From the NCBI GenBank assembly GCA_015200025.1, contig CP054186.1, positions 2,120,001-2,184,000 on the forward strand: a stretch of 64,000 nt of DNA, given 5' to 3'. The position numbers were made by a program, and so were the translations under genes. This DNA is from Phycisphaeraceae bacterium. GTDB taxonomy: Bacteria; Planctomycetota; Phycisphaerae; Phycisphaerales; UBA1924. The notes under the pieces are model-generated. The model was not told the origin of the DNA, made no database searches, and worked only from the letters and a program-made list of their open reading frames with translations. This document shows, in pieces, positions 7,758 through 15,504 of the stretch; the stretch's first letter is position 1; the number at the start of each line of letters is the position of its first letter.

Positions 7758-8576
7758 GTGTGAACGCCAGTGCTGGTCGCGTTGGTTGAGGTGGAGTTGG
7801 AAGGCGCGGTGCGAGGCGAGGATTTGTCGTGAGCCGAGGGTGAGGGTGAGGAGAGTGGCGGCGGCGAGGGCGACGTTGAGCCAGGCGTGGGTGGCGTGGT
7901 TGTTGACGGAGGAGCGGCCGACGATGTTGGCGGCGTCCGGGGGCGGTGCGATGGTGCGGGCGGCGCCGCCGCGGGATTCCATGACGAGGTCGAGGATGAG
8001 GGCGGCGAGTTGGGGTCGTTGGGGCTCGGGGGCGTTGAGGGCGGCGAGGGCGAGCTCGATGGATTCGAGGTCGTCGGCTCGGGCTGGGCGTTTGGTGGTG
8101 GTGGCGCGTTGATTTTGGGAGGCGGGGTCGAGGGTGAGCGTGAGGCGGCTTGGGCGGGAGGAGGGCTTTCCGCCGAGGGTCCAGTCGGCGCGGAGGGCGT
8201 GGTGCTGGAGGGCGCCGCCGGTGAGGGTGACGGAGTGTTCGGTCCAGCGGCTCAGGCCGACGAGGGCGATGAGTGGCCCGCGGAGGAGGATGAGGGTGAG
8301 TGCGGTGGCGAAGGCGAGGAGGAGGAATCGTTTGGCGAGAGAGGGCGGTTGTTTGGCGTATTCGCAGACGGCGCGGGGCGAGTCGAGGGGGTGGCCGCAC
8401 TCTGGGCAGGCGCGTCGTGCGATGCCTTCGATGGGGTAGTTGCAGGCGGCGCAGCGTGGCGGGGTGGGTCGGAGGGGCGGATTGAGGGCGAGGAGGAAGG
8501 CGGCGGCGGCGAGAGCGAGGAGGAGAAGGATGGCGGCCCAGGAGAGTGCGGATTGGAGGGCCTGGAGGAGTTCCAT
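7737..8576 (-). CDS. Membrane protein with N-terminal zinc ribbon
   Basis: The 279-residue protein has a first membrane helix at about residues 12-32, then a zinc ribbon with Cys42, Cys45, Cys57 and Cys60 (CAACNYPIEG ... CPECG), a second helix at 84-103 and a third near 231-248. The region between the last two helices is soluble, probably periplasmic. Such C-x2-C-Y...CPECG ribbons tied to membrane segments recur in planctomycetes (another is at 12827-13186) without known function. The ferredoxin gene lies 18 bp upstream and reads in the same direction, so they may share a transcript. The C-terminal SLAP is encoded by the intergenic repeat. Confidence 0.7.
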   Translation of the reverse strand: MELLQALQSALSWAAILLLLALAAAAFLLALNPPLRPTPPRCAACNYPIEGIARRACPECGHPLDSPRAVCEYAKQPPSLAKRFLLLAFATALTLILLRGPLIALVGLSRWTEHSVTLTGGALQHHALRADWTLGGKPSSRPSRLTLTLDPASQNQRATTTKRPARADDLESIELALAALNAPEPQRPQLAALILDLVMESRGGAARTIAPPPDAANIVGRSSVNNHATHAWLNVALAAATLLTLTLGSRQILASHRAFQLHLNQRDQHWRSHFASLAP

Positions 8577-8594
8577 GGGGAGGCCGCGGGGGTT

Positions 8595-8990
8595 CTAGTG
8601 GGGGACTTCCTTGACGGCGTTTCGGTTCCAGGCGGGGACGCGGACGACGATGGAGCCTTCTTTGCGGATCTCGCACTGGCAGGAGAGGCGGCTGTTTCGT
8701 TGGAGGCCGGGTGCTTCTTCGACGCGGTCGTCCTCGGCCTCGGAGGGCTCGGCGAGGAGGTCCATTCCTTTTTCGATGTAGACGTGGCAGGTGGAGCAGG
8801 CGCAGACGCCGCCGCAGGCGTGCTCGATGTTGATGCCGGCGGCGAGTGCGACTTCGAGGAGGTTCTGTGTTTTGGAGGCCATGACGACGGTTTCGGGGTC
8901 GTCGAGTCCGAGGGCGTGGTGGTCCTCGGCGATGAATCGGACGGGGACGTTGGGTGGGAACTTGTCGGTGTCGACGGGTCGGATGTGCAT
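8595..8990 (-). CDS. fdx: [2Fe-2S] ferredoxin, adrenodoxin/Isc type
   Basis: The 131-residue electron carrier has cluster ligands Cys59, Cys65, Cys68 and Cys104, with the C-x5-C-x2-C-x35-C spacing of Isc-type ferredoxins (HACGGVCACSTCHVYIEKG ... LSCQCEI). LLEVALAAGINIEHACGG matches the N-terminal half of the fold. It carries about 20 more N-terminal residues than the E. coli protein. ATG 8990 is the only good start. Iscs-type ferredoxins feed electrons to Fe-S assembly; a cysteine desulfurase is encoded 18 kb away in this window, not adjacent. Confidence 0.92.
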   Translation of the reverse strand: MHIRPVDTDKFPPNVPVRFIAEDHHALGLDDPETVVMASKTQNLLEVALAAGINIEHACGGVCACSTCHVYIEKGMDLLAEPSEAEDDRVEEAPGLQRNSRLSCQCEIRKEGSIVVRVPAWNRNAVKEVPH

Positions 8991-9022
8991 GTCGGGGGGA
9001 GTTTATGCGTGGCGTGGCGTGT

Positions 9023-9120
9023 GGGCCCCTCGCCGCCCTCGAAGGCGTGAGTGCCGCTCTCCCCTCCCCCGTGCGTTCGCGGAGGCTCACGGGGAGCGGG
9101 AGGGGGAGCGGGAAGGCGGA
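9023..9120 (+). repeat. Intergenic palindromic repeat, copy 4
   Basis: The order is GGGCCCCTCGCCGCCCTCG, then CTCTCCCCTCC, GTTCGCGGAGGCTCACGGGG and a purine-rich GGGAAGGCGGA tail. It fills the divergent gap between the ferredoxin gene (start 8990, minus) and the GT2 gene (start 9153, plus), so unlike most other copies it is not directly behind a stop codon. Confidence 0.8.
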
Positions 9121-9152
9121 AGCGTGAGGGTGGAGGGGCACTAGACTAGGGG

Positions 9153-9986
9153 ATGGACGGGATGCTGGACGTGAGCGTGGTTTCGCCGGCGCACAACGAG
9201 GAGGGGAACATCGCGGCGTTGGTGGGGGAGGTGGGCGCGGCGTTGGGGCCGCTCGGGGTGTCGTACGAGTTCATCGTGGTGGACGATGGCTCGACGGATG
9301 GGACGCGGGGTGTGGTGGTGGGGCTGATGGAGGGGAGGCCTTGGCTTCGGTGCGTGGGGATGGTGGGGACGCCGGCGGGTCGTGGGCATGGGCAATCGGC
9401 GGCGTTCCACGCGGGGTTCCGTGCGTCTCGCGGGCGTGTGATCGCGGTGTTGGACGCGGACCTTCAGAATGATCCGTCGGAGTTGCCCGGGATGCTGGAG
9501 GTGATGCGGCGGGAGGGGGCGGACCTGGTGCAGGGGGACCGGAGCCGGGGGAGGCGGGACACGGTGGTGAGGCGTTGGGGGAGCGTGGTGGGGCGGGTGT
9601 TCCGGCGGGTGATTTTGGGGGATCGGGTGAGGGACACGGGGTGTTCGCTGCGGGTGATGAGGCGGGAGTATGCGTTGCGGCTGCCGCTGGAGTTTCGCGG
9701 GATGCACCGGTTTGTGCCGGCGGTGGTGGGGCATCTTGGCGGGAAGATCGTGGAGGTGGAGGTGAGGCACCGGGCGCGTGTGGCGGGGGAGACGAAGTAC
9801 GGGGCGGGCCTTGGGCGGGCGTTGCCGGGGCTGATGGATTGCTTCGCGGTGCGGTGGATGAGGTCGAGGCGGAGGCCGACGGAGGGCGCGGAGGTGACGG
9901 GGCGGGGCGAGGGTGCGGTGTCGCGTGAACGGGCGGGGATGGGGGCGGGGAAGGGGGCGGGGTTGGGGACGGGGGCGGGTTTGTGA
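9153..9986 (+). CDS. Family 2 glycosyltransferase (polyprenyl-phosphate sugar transferase type)
   Basis: The 277-residue protein has the GT-A motifs of the DPM1/ArnC branch: SVVSPAHNEEGNI near residues 8-20, VVDDGSTDGT near 44-53, DADLQNDPSEL at about 106-116 (metal-binding DxD-like DAD), and the later RDTGCSLRVMRREYA and EVRHRARVAGETKYG blocks. It lacks the C-terminal membrane pair of many relatives and ends in an Arg/Gly-rich tail. It overlaps the following LAB_N gene by 4 bp (GTGA), so the two are translationally coupled and probably glycosylate a lipid carrier together at the inner membrane. The sugar is unknown. Confidence 0.88.
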   Translation: MDGMLDVSVVSPAHNEEGNIAALVGEVGAALGPLGVSYEFIVVDDGSTDGTRGVVVGLMEGRPWLRCVGMVGTPAGRGHGQSAAFHAGFRASRGRVIAVLDADLQNDPSELPGMLEVMRREGADLVQGDRSRGRRDTVVRRWGSVVGRVFRRVILGDRVRDTGCSLRVMRREYALRLPLEFRGMHRFVPAVVGHLGGKIVEVEVRHRARVAGETKYGAGLGRALPGLMDCFAVRWMRSRRRPTEGAEVTGRGEGAVSRERAGMGAGKGAGLGTGAGL

Positions 9987-10612
9987 GCGTGGCGCGGGTC
10001 GAGGCCGGTCGGCGGGTGAAGTGGGAGCCGTTCGCGGCGATGGTGGTTTTGCTGGTGTTGTCGGGGTGGCTGGTGGTGGGGGGTGCGGACGCGGGGATCA
10101 CGGTTCGTGAGGGGGCGTTCACGTCGCCGATCCGGGTGGCGAATACGCGCGGGGTGGTGGACTACGTGAAGGAGGGCGGCGAGGAGAGTTTCGTGGTGCG
10201 GACGCGGGACGGGTGGAGCTCGGCGTCGATGTCGGCGGGGGCGTTCCGTGCGGCGTTCGGGCCGGCGGTGTACGAGGAGGTCTCGGCGTCGCGGACGAAC
10301 TGGGTGTTCCGGTTGTTTAATATTACATCGTGGGCGGGTGTGGCGTGGGTGGGGCTCGGGCTGCTGGGGCAGTTCGCGTTCACGGGTCGGATGCTGATCC
10401 AGTGGTTCGTGTCGGAGCAGAACCGGCGGAGCACGGTGCCGGCGGTGTTCTGGTGGTTGAGCCTGGTGGGGGCGGGCGCGTTGTTCGCGTATTTCACGTG
10501 GCGTCAGGACGTGGTGGGGGTGCTGGGGCAGGCGTCGGGGGTGGTGATTTACGTGAGGAATCTGAGGTTGATCGGGAAGGAACGGCGGCGGGCGGAGCGT
10601 GTGGCGGAGTGA
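9983..10612 (+). CDS. Membrane protein with LAB_N domain (lipid-A-disaccharide synthase N-terminal-like)
   Basis: The 209-residue protein starts at GTG 9983, overlapping the GT2 stop. One membrane helix lies at about residues 19-36 and an extracytoplasmic stretch follows to 110. The LAB_N domain (about 115-198) shows GQFAFTGRMLIQWFVSEQNR, STVPAVFWWLSLVGAG and GQASGVVIYVRNL, which form three further helices. LAB_N proteins occur as partners of GT2 enzymes in envelope glycolipid pathways and, despite the name, lack the LpxB catalytic domain. An AT-rich island with rare codons (10313-10331) sits exactly where the LAB_N domain begins. Confidence 0.85.
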   Translation: MSVARVEAGRRVKWEPFAAMVVLLVLSGWLVVGGADAGITVREGAFTSPIRVANTRGVVDYVKEGGEESFVVRTRDGWSSASMSAGAFRAAFGPAVYEEVSASRTNWVFRLFNITSWAGVAWVGLGLLGQFAFTGRMLIQWFVSEQNRRSTVPAVFWWLSLVGAGALFAYFTWRQDVVGVLGQASGVVIYVRNLRLIGKERRRAERVAE

Positions 10613-10622
10613 AGCGGGAGGT

Positions 10623-10690
10623 CCCTCACCGCCGACGCTCTCGCGTGGGCACCTCTCCCCGTTCGCTGGGGCTCACGGGGCGAGGGAGGG
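10623..10690 (+). repeat. Intergenic palindromic repeat, copy 5
   Basis: CCCTCACCGCCGACGC, then GGGCACCTCTCCCC, GTTCGCTGGGGCTCACGGGG and CGAGGGAGGG. It starts 10 bp after the LAB_N gene stop and runs into the convergent gene, whose stop (TCA 10673-10675) and last residues SLAP it encodes. Confidence 0.8.
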
Positions 10691-11353
10691 TCGGGTTTCG
10701 TGGTTGAGTGAGCGGGCGGCGTGGAGGAGGATGGCGGCGGCGCGGCGGGAGGGGAGGCCCGAGCCGACGCGTGCGTTGTGGAGGAGGGTGTCGGCGTAGA
10801 GGGCGGCGTCGGGGAGGTGTGGCGCGAGGGCGAGGAAGACGTGGGCGGCCCAGGGGTCGTGGGTGGCGTTGTCGGGCTGGATGTGGTCGAGGAGCCAGCG
10901 GGCGGCGAGTTCGACGCGGTGGCGGAGGGTGTCTCGTGGAGGGAGCGAAGGGGCGAGGGATGGGGTGTGGGCGATGGACCAGAGGGCGTGGAGGGAGGCG
11001 AGTTCTTCGGCGGTGTCGGGCTCGATGGCGGCGGGGTTGAGGTGGCCGAGGAGCGGGCCGGAGGAGGCGGCGAGGCGGTGGAGGTCGCTGGTGGCGCGTT
11101 GGGGGTCGGGGAGGGCGTTCCAGAGGCGTTCGGCGAGTGAGGCGGGTGCGAAGCCCAGGTCGGCGGGGTCGAGGTTCACGATCGAGGCGGTGAGCGGGGT
11201 GTCGATGGCGCGTCGGTGCCCCCACTCGTCGGCGAAGGTGAGGACGAAGGCGCGGCGTGCGTCGGCGGGGGCGCTGTGGGTGAGGGCGGGTTCGTGCCCG
11301 AGGACGGGGAGGGCGAGGGCGAGGAGGCGGTCCGCCGCGGCGTTGGGGTTCAT
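10673..11353 (-). CDS. Uncharacterised protein, coupled to a glycosyltransferase
   Basis: I do not recognise this 226-residue protein. It is soluble, Ala/Leu/His-rich and mostly helical, with no signal peptide or clear motif; FVLTFADEWGHRRAIDTPL and DPWAAHVFLALAPHLPDAAL look like its ordered parts. The start ATG (11353) overlaps the last codons of the upstream glycosyltransferase by 4 bp (ATGA), so it is coupled to that gene and probably works with it. The C-terminal SLAP comes from the intergenic repeat. Part of a longer open frame upstream on the same strand is only antisense shadow. Confidence 0.6.
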   Translation of the reverse strand: MNPNAAADRLLALALPVLGHEPALTHSAPADARRAFVLTFADEWGHRRAIDTPLTASIVNLDPADLGFAPASLAERLWNALPDPQRATSDLHRLAASSGPLLGHLNPAAIEPDTAEELASLHALWSIAHTPSLAPSLPPRDTLRHRVELAARWLLDHIQPDNATHDPWAAHVFLALAPHLPDAALYADTLLHNARVGSGLPSRRAAAILLHAARSLNHETRPSLAP

Positions 11354-12234
11354 GGGTGTGTCGCGGGGGTTGAGCGCGGGGTGAGGCGGGCGATGGCGAT
11401 GGGCGGTTGTTCGAGGGGGTTGGAGAGGCCGCGGGTGCAGCGGGTGGGGGTTGTGGAGTTGAAACGTGCGACGCCCGGGGAGTCGTGCCAGCGTTGGGCG
11501 GCGCGTGTGGTGTGGTATTGGTGGAAGACGACGGCGGAGGCGACGGCGACGGCGGGGCGGGCGCCGGCGGCGTAGGCGCGGCGGCCGAGGTCGTCGTCTT
11601 CCTGCCCCCAGTTGGTGTACTGCTCGTCGAAGCCGTTGATGGAGGTGAAGGTTTGGAGGCGGATGGCGACGTTGGCGGAGAGGACTTTGGGTTTGTGCGG
11701 TTTGGCGAGGCCGAGGCGTCGGGCGAGTGCGGCGAGTTGGTATCGGCGGTGCCTGGCGCGGAGGGTGGCCCACTGTTGTGGGGTGATGTGGGCGGGGGGT
11801 TGTCCTGCGAGGACGGCGTGTTCGTCGAAGGCGTCGGTTTGTTCGGGGGTGAGGTCGATGCGGAAGCCGACGGCGAGGTGGGCGTGGGCGAGGAGGCGTT
11901 CGTGGGTTTGGAGGCAGGCGAAGGCGGGGGCGCAATCGCCGTCGAGGAAGACGAGGTTGGCGTCGTGGGGGAGGCCGGTATCGAGGAGGTGTCGGACGGC
12001 GTTGTTTCGGGCCTGGGCGCTGCGGGATTGGCCGGTGTGCGGCCTGGTGAGGAGGTCGAGGTGGAGGTTGAAGTCGGAGGCGGCGTGGGCGGCGGTGGGG
12101 AGGAGGTCGTTGTGGTCGGCATCGCAGGAGACGACGATGCGGTCGGGCGTTCGGGCCTGGGCGGAGGCGGCGAGGAGGGTTCGGCGGAGGTGGCGGGGGG
12201 TGTGGGTGATGATGGCGAGGGCGAGGTGGGGCAC
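11350..12234 (-). CDS. Glycosyltransferase family 2 with galactosyltransferase-type C-terminal domain
   Basis: The 294-residue protein starts at GTG 12234. The GT-A core shows LALAIITHTPRHLRRTLLAA at the N-terminus, VVSCDADHND near residue 35 and FLDGDCAPAF near residue 95, which is the probable metal-binding DxD. The later INGFDEQYTNWGQEDDDLG matches the GT7/Glyco_transf_7C acceptor and catalytic loop. It probably transfers a sugar during surface polysaccharide or glycolipid synthesis in the cytoplasm. It heads a two-gene unit with the uncharacterised gene at 10673-11353. Confidence 0.85.
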   Translation of the reverse strand: MPHLALAIITHTPRHLRRTLLAASAQARTPDRIVVSCDADHNDLLPTAAHAASDFNLHLDLLTRPHTGQSRSAQARNNAVRHLLDTGLPHDANLVFLDGDCAPAFACLQTHERLLAHAHLAVGFRIDLTPEQTDAFDEHAVLAGQPPAHITPQQWATLRARHRRYQLAALARRLGLAKPHKPKVLSANVAIRLQTFTSINGFDEQYTNWGQEDDDLGRRAYAAGARPAVAVASAVVFHQYHTTRAAQRWHDSPGVARFNSTTPTRCTRGLSNPLEQPPIAIARLTPRSTPATHP

Positions 12235-12386
12235 GTCCGGGAAGCCTAGCGGGGTGGTGGGAGTGCGCGGGGTCGGCGGGGTGTGCGAGAGGGGAGGGGG
12301 TGGGGTGGATGCCCGGGATGCTGTGCGTGGGAAGAGGGGGTTGTTGGGGGTCGATGTTGAGGCGGGGCGGGGTCGTGGAGCGTGCG

Positions 12387-12800
12387 ATGAGCAACGCGAG
12401 CGTGGCGCGGGATGACTATGGGTTTGATCCGGTGTCGCCGATGAACGCGAGGCGAGGGTCTTCGCGGGTGCCGTTGCGTCCGGAGGGCAAGCCCTTTGAG
12501 GCGGAGCTGGAGCTTGGGGAGCTGGACGGTCGTGAGCGACCCGGGGAGCCGTGGACGGCGCGGGCGAGGACGCTGAGCCGGTCGTCGTTGGTTTTGATGT
12601 CGAGGCGGATGTGCTATCCGGGGCGGATGGTGCTGGTGGCGGTGCACCGGATCGATGAGAAGCCGGTGGGGTTGCTTGGGAAGGTGCACGGGTGCGATTA
12701 CGAGGCGGACGGGTTGTATCGGGTGGAGTTGGACCTGTTGCCGCTGCCGGTGAACGCGTATTTTTCGAAGTGGCTGGAGGCTCGCGGGCACCACGGGTAG
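12387..12800 (+). CDS. PilZ-like domain protein
   Basis: The 137-residue protein begins at ATG 12387 (MSNASVARDDYGFDP). Residues 65-130 have the PilZ beta-barrel rhythm: RARTLSRSSLVLMSRR corresponds to the D-x-S-x-x-G-x-x region, then PGRMVLVAV, GLLGKVHGCDYEADG and LYRVELDLLPLP. The N-terminal RxxxR and the DxSxxG glycine are not well conserved, so cyclic di-GMP binding is uncertain. It stands alone between two minus-strand genes. Confidence 0.55.
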   Translation: MSNASVARDDYGFDPVSPMNARRGSSRVPLRPEGKPFEAELELGELDGRERPGEPWTARARTLSRSSLVLMSRRMCYPGRMVLVAVHRIDEKPVGLLGKVHGCDYEADGLYRVELDLLPLPVNAYFSKWLEARGHHG

Positions 12801-12826
12801 GGGATTCGCGGGGTGGTGGTGGCGGG

Positions 12827-13186
12827 TCAGGTGCCGGGGTCGCTGTATTTGTTGATCCAGAATCGGCGGACGGCGTCGCGGGAGTAGGTGCGGCCGCATT
12901 CGGGGCAGGCGCCGCGTTGGGGGAGGGTGCGGAGGTCGTAGCCGCAGGTGGGGCAGAGGGCCCACTGGGCGTTCTCGATGCGTTTGGCGTGGCGTCGTCG
13001 GTGGAGGAGGAGCGTGGAGGCGAGGGCGATGTAACCGGCGTAGAGGATGAGTGAGGAGAGGGCGACGCCGGAGTGGGTCGACCGGTCGAGGGTGAGGGTG
13101 ATGAGGACGAGCAGGGCGATGGCGATCAGGACGATGAGCCAACCTGCGTTTTCATCGCGTTCGTGGAAGGGCGTGCGTGGGCGCAT
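12827..13186 (-). CDS. Small membrane protein with C-terminal zinc ribbon
   Basis: The 119-residue protein has two membrane helices (about residues 15-32 and 42-61) followed by a cytoplasmic zinc ribbon CPTCGYDLR ... GACPECG with four cysteines. The ribbon closely resembles that of the 7737-8576 protein and of many unnamed planctomycete proteins. It overlaps nothing and converges with the PilZ-like gene, 26 bp away. Function unknown. Confidence 0.7.
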   Translation of the reverse strand: MRPRTPFHERDENAGWLIVLIAIALLVLITLTLDRSTHSGVALSSLILYAGYIALASTLLLHRRRHAKRIENAQWALCPTCGYDLRTLPQRGACPECGRTYSRDAVRRFWINKYSDPGT

Positions 13187-13373
13187 GGGGTTGGTCGCGT
13201 CGGTGCGGGGCGGTGGTCGATTGTAATGTATGTGATCCGCGTGGCGGGGCGTGCCTTTGGGGCGGTCGCCCGAAGGCGTCGGCGCGCGGGTCGGTGGGTG
13301 GGTGGGGGTTGTCGGGGCGTGTGGAGCGCGCGGGGCTTGACGTTTCGCGGCGGGGTGGTGATTCTGGTTGGGT

Positions 13374-14216
13374 ATGGAGACGTTGACGGATCGGGCGGGG
13401 CTGGCGGGGTACCTGGGCGTGCGTGGTGGGTGCGTGCTGGTGCCGACGATGGGTGCGTTGCACGCGGGGCACGGGTCGTTGATCCGGCGGGGTGCGGAGG
13501 AGGCGTCGCGTCGCGGGCTCGGCGGCGGGTGCGTGGTGTCGGTGTTCGTGAACCCGACGCAGTTTGATGACCCTTCGGACTATGCGAGGTACCCGAAGAC
13601 GCTGGGAGCGGATGAGGCGTTGGCGCGGGAGGCTGGGGCGTCGGCGGTGTGGGCGCCGGGAGTGGAGGAGGTGTACCCGCCCGGGGAGGAGGTGGGGGTG
13701 CCTGAGCTGCCGGCGGAGGCGACGGGGCCGGGGTTGGAGGATGCGAGGCGGCCCGGGCATTTCGCGGGGGTGTGCCGGGTGGTGAAGCGGCTGTTCGAGG
13801 TGGTGGGCCCCGCGGCGGCGGTGTTCGGGGAGAAGGACTACCAGCAGCTGCGGGTGGTGGCGTCGATGGTGAGAGGGTTGGGGATGGGTGTGGAGGTGAT
13901 CGCGGGGGCGACGGTGCGGGAGGCGGACGGGCTGGCGATGAGCAGCCGGAATCGGTTTTTGAAGGCGGAGGAGCGCGGTCGGGCGGGGGCGTTGTGGCGT
14001 GCGTTGGTGCGGGCGCGGGGCGAGGGGACGGTGTCGGGGGCGGAGCGGGTGATGCGAGAGGAGGTGGAGGGCGCGGGGCTTTTGGTGGAGTACGCGGTGG
14101 TGAGGGATGCGGCGGGCCTGATGCCGATGTCGGGGGGGCGGGGCCGGGGGTTTGGGCGTGCGTTGATCGCGGCGCGGCTGGGGTCGGTGCGGCTGATCGA
14201 TAACGCGGCGTGGTGA
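13374..14216 (+). CDS. panC: Pantoate--beta-alanine ligase (pantothenate synthetase)
   Basis: The 280-residue enzyme joins pantoate and beta-alanine with ATP to make pantothenate. Signature blocks: VLVPTMGALHAGHGSLI with the HxGH nucleotide site, VVSVFVNPTQFDDPSDYARYP, RPGHFAGVCRVVKRLF, VFGEKDYQQL and GLAMSSRNRFL. ATG 13374 was preferred to TTG 13368. Spacing to the next gene is 116 bp. No other pantothenate genes are in the window. Confidence 0.96.
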   Translation: METLTDRAGLAGYLGVRGGCVLVPTMGALHAGHGSLIRRGAEEASRRGLGGGCVVSVFVNPTQFDDPSDYARYPKTLGADEALAREAGASAVWAPGVEEVYPPGEEVGVPELPAEATGPGLEDARRPGHFAGVCRVVKRLFEVVGPAAAVFGEKDYQQLRVVASMVRGLGMGVEVIAGATVREADGLAMSSRNRFLKAEERGRAGALWRALVRARGEGTVSGAERVMREEVEGAGLLVEYAVVRDAAGLMPMSGGRGRGFGRALIAARLGSVRLIDNAAW

Positions 14217-14332
14217 GGGCCCCGGTCCGCGGCGATCGGGGGCGGGGAGCGGGGGCGGGGTCGGCGGGGCTGGTGGGGGGTCACTACACTGGGGTTGAGC
14301 GAGGGGAGGGCGGTGAAGAAGAGGAGGATGGT

Positions 14333-15460
14333 GTGCGTCGGACCCCGCTGCATGGCTTTCATCTGGAGCACAAGGCGCACATGGTGGAGTTCGCGGGGTG
14401 GGAGATGCCGCTGTATTACTCGGGGATCCTGGAGGAGCACGCGCAGGTGCGGACGAGCGGGGGGTTGTTCGACGTGTCGCACATGGGTCGGGTGAAGGTG
14501 ACGGGTCGTCACGCGAGGCGGTTTTTGGAGCGGGTGTGTTCGCGTCGGGTGTCGGACATGACGGCGGGGCAGTGCCGGTATTCGCTGGTGCTCAACGAGG
14601 GCGGTGGGGTGCGTGACGACATCATCGTGTACCGGCTGGACGAGGACGACTTTCTGCTGGTGGTGAACGCGTCGAACCGCTCGAAGCTGATGGAGCATTT
14701 CGAGGCGGTGCGTTCGGCGGGCGATCTGGCGGTAAAGCTCGAGGACCACACCGAGAAGACGGCGATGGTGGCGTTGCAGGGCCCGCGGGTGATGGAGCTG
14801 ATCGGGCGGTATTCGAAGGAGATCCCGTCGCTCAAGCGGTACCGGTTCAGCGTGAAGAACCTTTTGGTGATGAAGATCACGGTGAGCCGGACGGGGTACA
14901 CGGGGGAGGACGGGATCGAGGCGATCCTGCCGGCGGGTGCGGTGGGGATGGCGATGAAGTTTCTGCTGCGGGACGTGGACCCCTCGGCGGCGGGGGCGTT
15001 GATCCGTCCGGCGGGGCTGGGGGCGCGGGACACGCTTCGGATCGAGGCGGGGATGCCGCTGTACGGGCACGAGCTCGGGGAGGGGATCGGGGCGTGGTCG
15101 TGCGGTGTGGACTTCGCGATCACGATGGAGAAGGACGGGGACGCGCGCGGGGAGCCTTTTGTGGGTCAGGAAGCGCTGCGTCGGGTGATGTCGGAGGGCG
15201 GTCCCAAGCACCGGCTGGTGGGGCTGGAGCTGGAGGGGCGGCGAGCGGCGCGACAGGGGATGTCGGTGTTGTCGGGTGAGACGGCGGTGGGGACGGTGAC
15301 GAGCGGGTGCCTGAGCCCTTCGCTTGGGAAGTCGATCGCGATGGCGTTCGTGGAGCCTTCGCGGGTGGAGGTGGGGTCGGCGGTGCGTGTGGAGACGGGG
15401 AAGGGTTCGGTGCTGGAGGGGCGTGTGGTGCCGATGCCGTTCTACAAAGCGGCGAAGTGA
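14333..15460 (+). CDS. gcvT: Aminomethyltransferase (glycine cleavage T protein)
   Basis: The 375-residue protein (GTG start at 14333 behind an AGGAGG sequence) transfers the aminomethyl carbon of glycine to tetrahydrofolate. It opens with RRTPLHGFHLEHKAHMVEFA, then FDVSHMGRVKVTG, ALQGPRVMELI, SRTGYTGEDGIEAILPAG and GLGARDTLRIEAGMPLYGHE, all classical GcvT blocks. The C-terminal barrel has AVGTVTSGCLSPSLGKSIAM. A longer frame reaches back to 14210 and would overlap panC, but it lacks conserved residues. gcvH and gcvP are not nearby. Confidence 0.93.
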   Translation: MRRTPLHGFHLEHKAHMVEFAGWEMPLYYSGILEEHAQVRTSGGLFDVSHMGRVKVTGRHARRFLERVCSRRVSDMTAGQCRYSLVLNEGGGVRDDIIVYRLDEDDFLLVVNASNRSKLMEHFEAVRSAGDLAVKLEDHTEKTAMVALQGPRVMELIGRYSKEIPSLKRYRFSVKNLLVMKITVSRTGYTGEDGIEAILPAGAVGMAMKFLLRDVDPSAAGALIRPAGLGARDTLRIEAGMPLYGHELGEGIGAWSCGVDFAITMEKDGDARGEPFVGQEALRRVMSEGGPKHRLVGLELEGRRAARQGMSVLSGETAVGTVTSGCLSPSLGKSIAMAFVEPSRVEVGSAVRVETGKGSVLEGRVVPMPFYKAAK

Positions 15461-15504
15461 GGCGGGGAGAGGCTGGGGAGGGCTGCCCGGCGGGGTGGGG
15501 GGGG

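Noticed and set aside
14210..14332. N-terminal extension of GcvT to 14210
   Set aside because: The added residues are Gly/Glu/Arg-rich and not conserved; GTG 14333 has a good ribosome site and gives the normal length.
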